From: Actinomycetes bacterium
GTDB taxonomy: Bacteria > Actinomycetota > Acidimicrobiia > Acidimicrobiales > RAAP-2
DNA length: 7,563 bases
Assembly (NCBI GenBank): GCA_021841725.1
Contig: JAKCEC010000060.1
Span: forward strand, 1-7,563
Direction of reading: 5' to 3'
In this document: piece after piece, positions 5,134 through 7,563 of the stretch
How positions within the stretch are numbered: position 1 is the stretch's first letter
Layout of the letters: each line of letters starts with the position of its first letter
Program-made: the position numbers and the translations under genes
The notes under the pieces: model-generated
Told to the model about the DNA's origin: nothing
Database searches by the model: none
What the model saw: the letters and a program-made list of their open reading frames with translations, nothing else

Positions 5134-7467
5134 ATGGAATTCGTACGCTGGTTCGACTCGATCCGACTCAACGACGCCGACCTCGTCGGCGGCAAGGGCG
5201 CCAACCTCGGTGAACTCACGTTCGCGCAACTGCCCGTCCCCCCGGGTTTCGTGGTCACCTCCGAGGCGTACCGTTACGCCATTGACCGGGCGGGGATCTC
5301 GGCGGCGTTAGCCAACATCCTCCTCCACGTCGACCCGCGCACCACCGCCGACCTCACGCGCGCCGCGCGCGAAGCACAGGACCTGGTGCGCGCCGTCCCC
5401 CTGCCCGAGGATCTCGCCGCGGCCATCCTCGACGCCTACCACCGCCTGGGCGAGCGGGTGCGCGTCGCGGTGCGCTCCTCGGGCATCGGCGAGGACGCGG
5501 GCGACAGCTCCTTCGCCGGCATGAACGTGACCTTCACCAACGTGCTGGGTGACGACGAGGTGCTCTCGCGGGTGCGGGGGTGCTGGGCGTCGCTCTACGG
5601 GGCGCGCGTCATGTCCTACCGGGTCACCCGGGCGCTCCACGACGTCCCCGCGATGGGCGTGGTCGTCATGGAGATGATCGCGTCGGAGCGCTCGGGCGTG
5701 ATGTTCACGGCCGATCCCTCGACCGACGACACCGACAAGGTCGTCATCGAAGCCGCCTTCGGACAGGGTGAGGTGGTGGTGAGCGGCGAGGTGGAGCCCG
5801 ACACCTACATCCTCGCCAAGTCGGGGCCCACCCTGGTGCACGTGCGCGTGGGCACCCAAGACTTCAAGCTGGTCCGCGGACCCGACGGCAACGACCTGCG
5901 CGTCGACCTCGACGTCGACGAGGCCAGTCGCCGCGTCCTGAGTGACGACGAAGCCGTCGAACTCGCTCGACTGGGCCTCGCGGTCGAGGCGCACTACGGT
6001 ACGCCCCAGGACACCGAGTGGGCCCTCGCCGAGGGCCGCCAGTACCTGGTGCAGTCGCGTCCGATCACCACCCTCGACGCACGGGGCTCGGCCACCACCG
6101 CGACGCCACCCGCGGGTACGCGCGTGCTGGTGCAGGGTCTCGCGGCGTCGTCGGGGCGCGCGTCGGGGGCGGTGCGGATCCTGGAGTCGGCCGACCAGGG
6201 CGACCAACTCCTCGACGGCGAGGTCCTGGTCGCCCGGATGACGAGTCCGGACTGGGTGCCCACCATGCGTCGCGCCCGCGCCCTGGTCACCGACGGCGGG
6301 GGCATCACCTGTCACGCCGCCATCGTCTCGCGCGAACTCGGCGTACCCTGCGTCGTGGGGGCGCGCAACGCGACGACGGTGCTGCGCGACGGGGAGGTCG
6401 TCACGGTCGACGGGGCCGAGGGGGTGGTCTACGAAGGCGTAGCGCCGACGGTCGAGCCGACGTCCGCGATCCGGACCCCCCTCGCCGACGCCGCGGGTCG
6501 CGCGAACGCGCCGGCGGCGCCCCTGGCCACGCGACTCTACGTGAACCTGGCCTTCGCCGAACACGCCGAGGAGGTGGCCGCGCTCGACGTCGACGGCGTG
6601 GGTCTACTGCGCGCCGAATTCATGGTGACCGACGCCCTGGCCGGGGTACACCCAAAATTGCTGATCGAACGGGGTGAACAGCGGCGTTTCGTCGAGTCGA
6701 TGTCCGCGTCGCTGCTACGCATCACCCGCGCCTTCGGCACGCGACCCGTCGTCTACCGCAGCATCGACTTCCGCTCGAACGAGTTCTCGAAGCTCGAGGG
6801 CGGCGACCGCTTCGAGCCCGTCGAGGAGAATCCGATGATCGGCTACCGCGGGTGTTACCGCTACGTCCGCGACCCCGAGGTCTTTCGCCTCGAACTCGAG
6901 GTCCTCGCGCGGGTCTACGAGCAGACCCCCACCCTCACCCTCATGATCCCCTTCGTGCGCACCCGCTGGGAGTTGGCGGCCTGCCTCGACCTGGTGGCGG
7001 ACAGCCCCCTGGCGGGCGCGGTGCCGATCTGGGTGATGGCCGAGGTCCCGTCGGTGGCCTACCGCATCCCCGACTACGCCGACCTGGGGATCACCGGGGT
7101 GTCCATCGGCAGCAACGACCTGACCCAATTGATGCTCGGCGTCGATCGTGACTCGCAGAAGTGCGCCGATTTGTTCGACGAGGCCGACGAGGCCGTCCTC
7201 GACACCATCGAGCGCATCATCGAGCGCTGCCGCGCGGCGGGTATCACCTCGTCGTTGTGCGGTCAGGCGCCCTCCAATCACCCCGAGTTCGCCGAACGGC
7301 TCGTGCGCATGGGCATCACGTCGGTGTCGGTCAACCCCGACGCGATCGACACCGCGCGCGCGGCGATCTCGCGCGCCGAGTGGCGACTCCTCCTCGAGGC
7401 CGCCGACCCCGAGCACCGCGTGACCGCACCGCCGCGCCCCGGCGTGCGCGCCGGCCACGGGCGCTGA
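5134..7467 (+). CDS. ppsA: Phosphoenolpyruvate synthase (pyruvate, water dikinase)
   Basis: PpsA converts pyruvate, ATP and water to phosphoenolpyruvate, AMP and phosphate, the first committed step of gluconeogenesis from pyruvate or lactate. The 777-residue chain is close to the E. coli enzyme (792). Domains in order are an ATP-grasp nucleotide-binding domain (about 1-312) with [10 protein letters not shown] (19-28), [20 protein letters not shown] (111-130), DTEWA (293-297) and QSRP (307-310); a swivelling phosphohistidine domain (about 330-437) with [14 protein letters not shown], catalytic His394; and a PEP/pyruvate TIM barrel (about 465-750) with [23 protein letters not shown] (Glu637), [10 protein letters not shown] (658-666) and the catalytic Cys709 in SLCGQAPS. 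Thr392, two residues before the histidine, matches the threonine phosphorylated by PpsR-type regulators in other bacteria. Pyruvate phosphate dikinase is excluded by the shorter N-terminal domain and the typical PpsA motifs. Leu59 is encoded by TTA, rare in such DNA. Confidence 0.96.
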   Translation: MEFVRWFDSIRLNDADLVGGKGANLGELTFAQLPVPPGFVVTSEAYRYAIDRAGISAALANILLHVDPRTTADLTRAAREAQDLVRAVPLPEDLAAAILDAYHRLGERVRVAVRSSGIGEDAGDSSFAGMNVTFTNVLGDDEVLSRVRGCWASLYGARVMSYRVTRALHDVPAMGVVVMEMIASERSGVMFTADPSTDDTDKVVIEAAFGQGEVVVSGEVEPDTYILAKSGPTLVHVRVGTQDFKLVRGPDGNDLRVDLDVDEASRRVLSDDEAVELARLGLAVEAHYGTPQDTEWALAEGRQYLVQSRPITTLDARGSATTATPPAGTRVLVQGLAASSGRASGAVRILESADQGDQLLDGEVLVARMTSPDWVPTMRRARALVTDGGGITCHAAIVSRELGVPCVVGARNATTVLRDGEVVTVDGAEGVVYEGVAPTVEPTSAIRTPLADAAGRANAPAAPLATRLYVNLAFAEHAEEVAALDVDGVGLLRAEFMVTDALAGVHPKLLIERGEQRRFVESMSASLLRITRAFGTRPVVYRSIDFRSNEFSKLEGGDRFEPVEENPMIGYRGCYRYVRDPEVFRLELEVLARVYEQTPTLTLMIPFVRTRWELAACLDLVADSPLAGAVPIWVMAEVPSVAYRIPDYADLGITGVSIGSNDLTQLMLGVDRDSQKCADLFDEADEAVLDTIERIIERCRAAGITSSLCGQAPSNHPEFAERLVRMGITSVSVNPDAIDTARAAISRAEWRLLLEAADPEHRVTAPPRPGVRAGHGR

Positions 7468-7472
7468 GGGTT

Positions 7473-7563
7473 CTAGGGCGCGAGGGCGTCGAGTTCGGCG
7501 ACGTCCTCGTCCGAGAGCGTGAGGGTGGCGCAGGCGAGGTTCTCGCGCAGGTGCTGCACCGAG
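7473..7563 (-). CDS. C-terminal fragment of an aldo/keto reductase
   Basis: The minus strand reads SVQHLRENLACATLTLSDED, then VAELDALAP and a TAG stop: 29 complete codons, with the rest of the gene beyond the window. The pattern 'S-V-x-x-L-x-E-N-L-x-A ... L-S-x-E-D-x-x-x-L-D-A' is the usual end of aldo/keto reductases, where Ser and Asn of the first helix lie near the NADP(H) adenosine phosphate. These are soluble NADPH-dependent carbonyl reductases. The catalytic tetrad lies outside the window, so function and subfamily cannot be judged. The gene is convergent with ppsA, with five bases between their stop codons. Confidence 0.65.
   Translation of the reverse strand, partial: SVQHLRENLACATLTLSDEDVAELDALAP

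Noticed and set aside
4602..5258. 218-codon extension of the small membrane-protein frame into ppsA
   Set aside because: The extension runs antisense into the ppsA start and through the palindromes, has no ribosome binding site, and would bury the N-terminal membrane helix. AGGAGG at 4926-4921 supports the short 104-residue form.
5308..6564. Minus-strand open frame (418 codons) within ppsA
   Set aside because: Antisense shadow of a strongly conserved enzyme. It has no recognisable motif and a biased, repetitive translation.

Overview
The window comes from a high-GC bacterium, by eye around 70% G+C, with strongly GC-biased third codon positions in every gene. Several signs point to Actinomycetota: two genes start at GTG directly behind a TANNNT hexamer with no Shine-Dalgarno site (leaderless architecture), there is an exporter of the TnrB2/TnrB3 type, and a small membrane protein resembles proteins I recall from actinomycetes. 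A lineage such as Acidimicrobiia is possible, but the sequence alone does not fix it.

Layout, left to right. The window opens with the last 60 codons of a membrane protein on the plus strand, probably an MFS transporter. Its stop overlaps tail-to-tail with rlmN on the minus strand (23S rRNA/tRNA adenine C2 methyltransferase). rlmN diverges across about 90 bp from a plus-strand short-chain dehydrogenase of the HSD10 (3-hydroxyacyl-CoA dehydrogenase type 2) kind. That gene ends one base before a minus-strand two-gene ABC exporter operon: the ATPase first, then a duplicated 12-helix permease, joined by a GTGA stop/start overlap. Upstream of the ATPase on the same strand is a small one-helix membrane protein with paired Cys/His motifs. 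It diverges across 217 bp from ppsA (phosphoenolpyruvate synthase, plus strand). The window closes with the C-terminal end of a minus-strand aldo/keto reductase, again tail-to-tail with ppsA.

The genes look like independent units of core and accessory metabolism: RNA modification, acyl-CoA or alcohol oxidation, export, and gluconeogenic PEP formation. I see no phage, transposon, CRISPR, toxin-antitoxin or biosynthetic cluster signature, and no convincing new multi-gene system. The least explained sequence is non-coding. The ppsA divergent intergenic region holds a perfect 22-bp palindrome and a set of three related arms that can pair in two mutually exclusive ways. The exporter promoter carries a perfect 9-bp-arm dyad exactly where a -35 region would lie.
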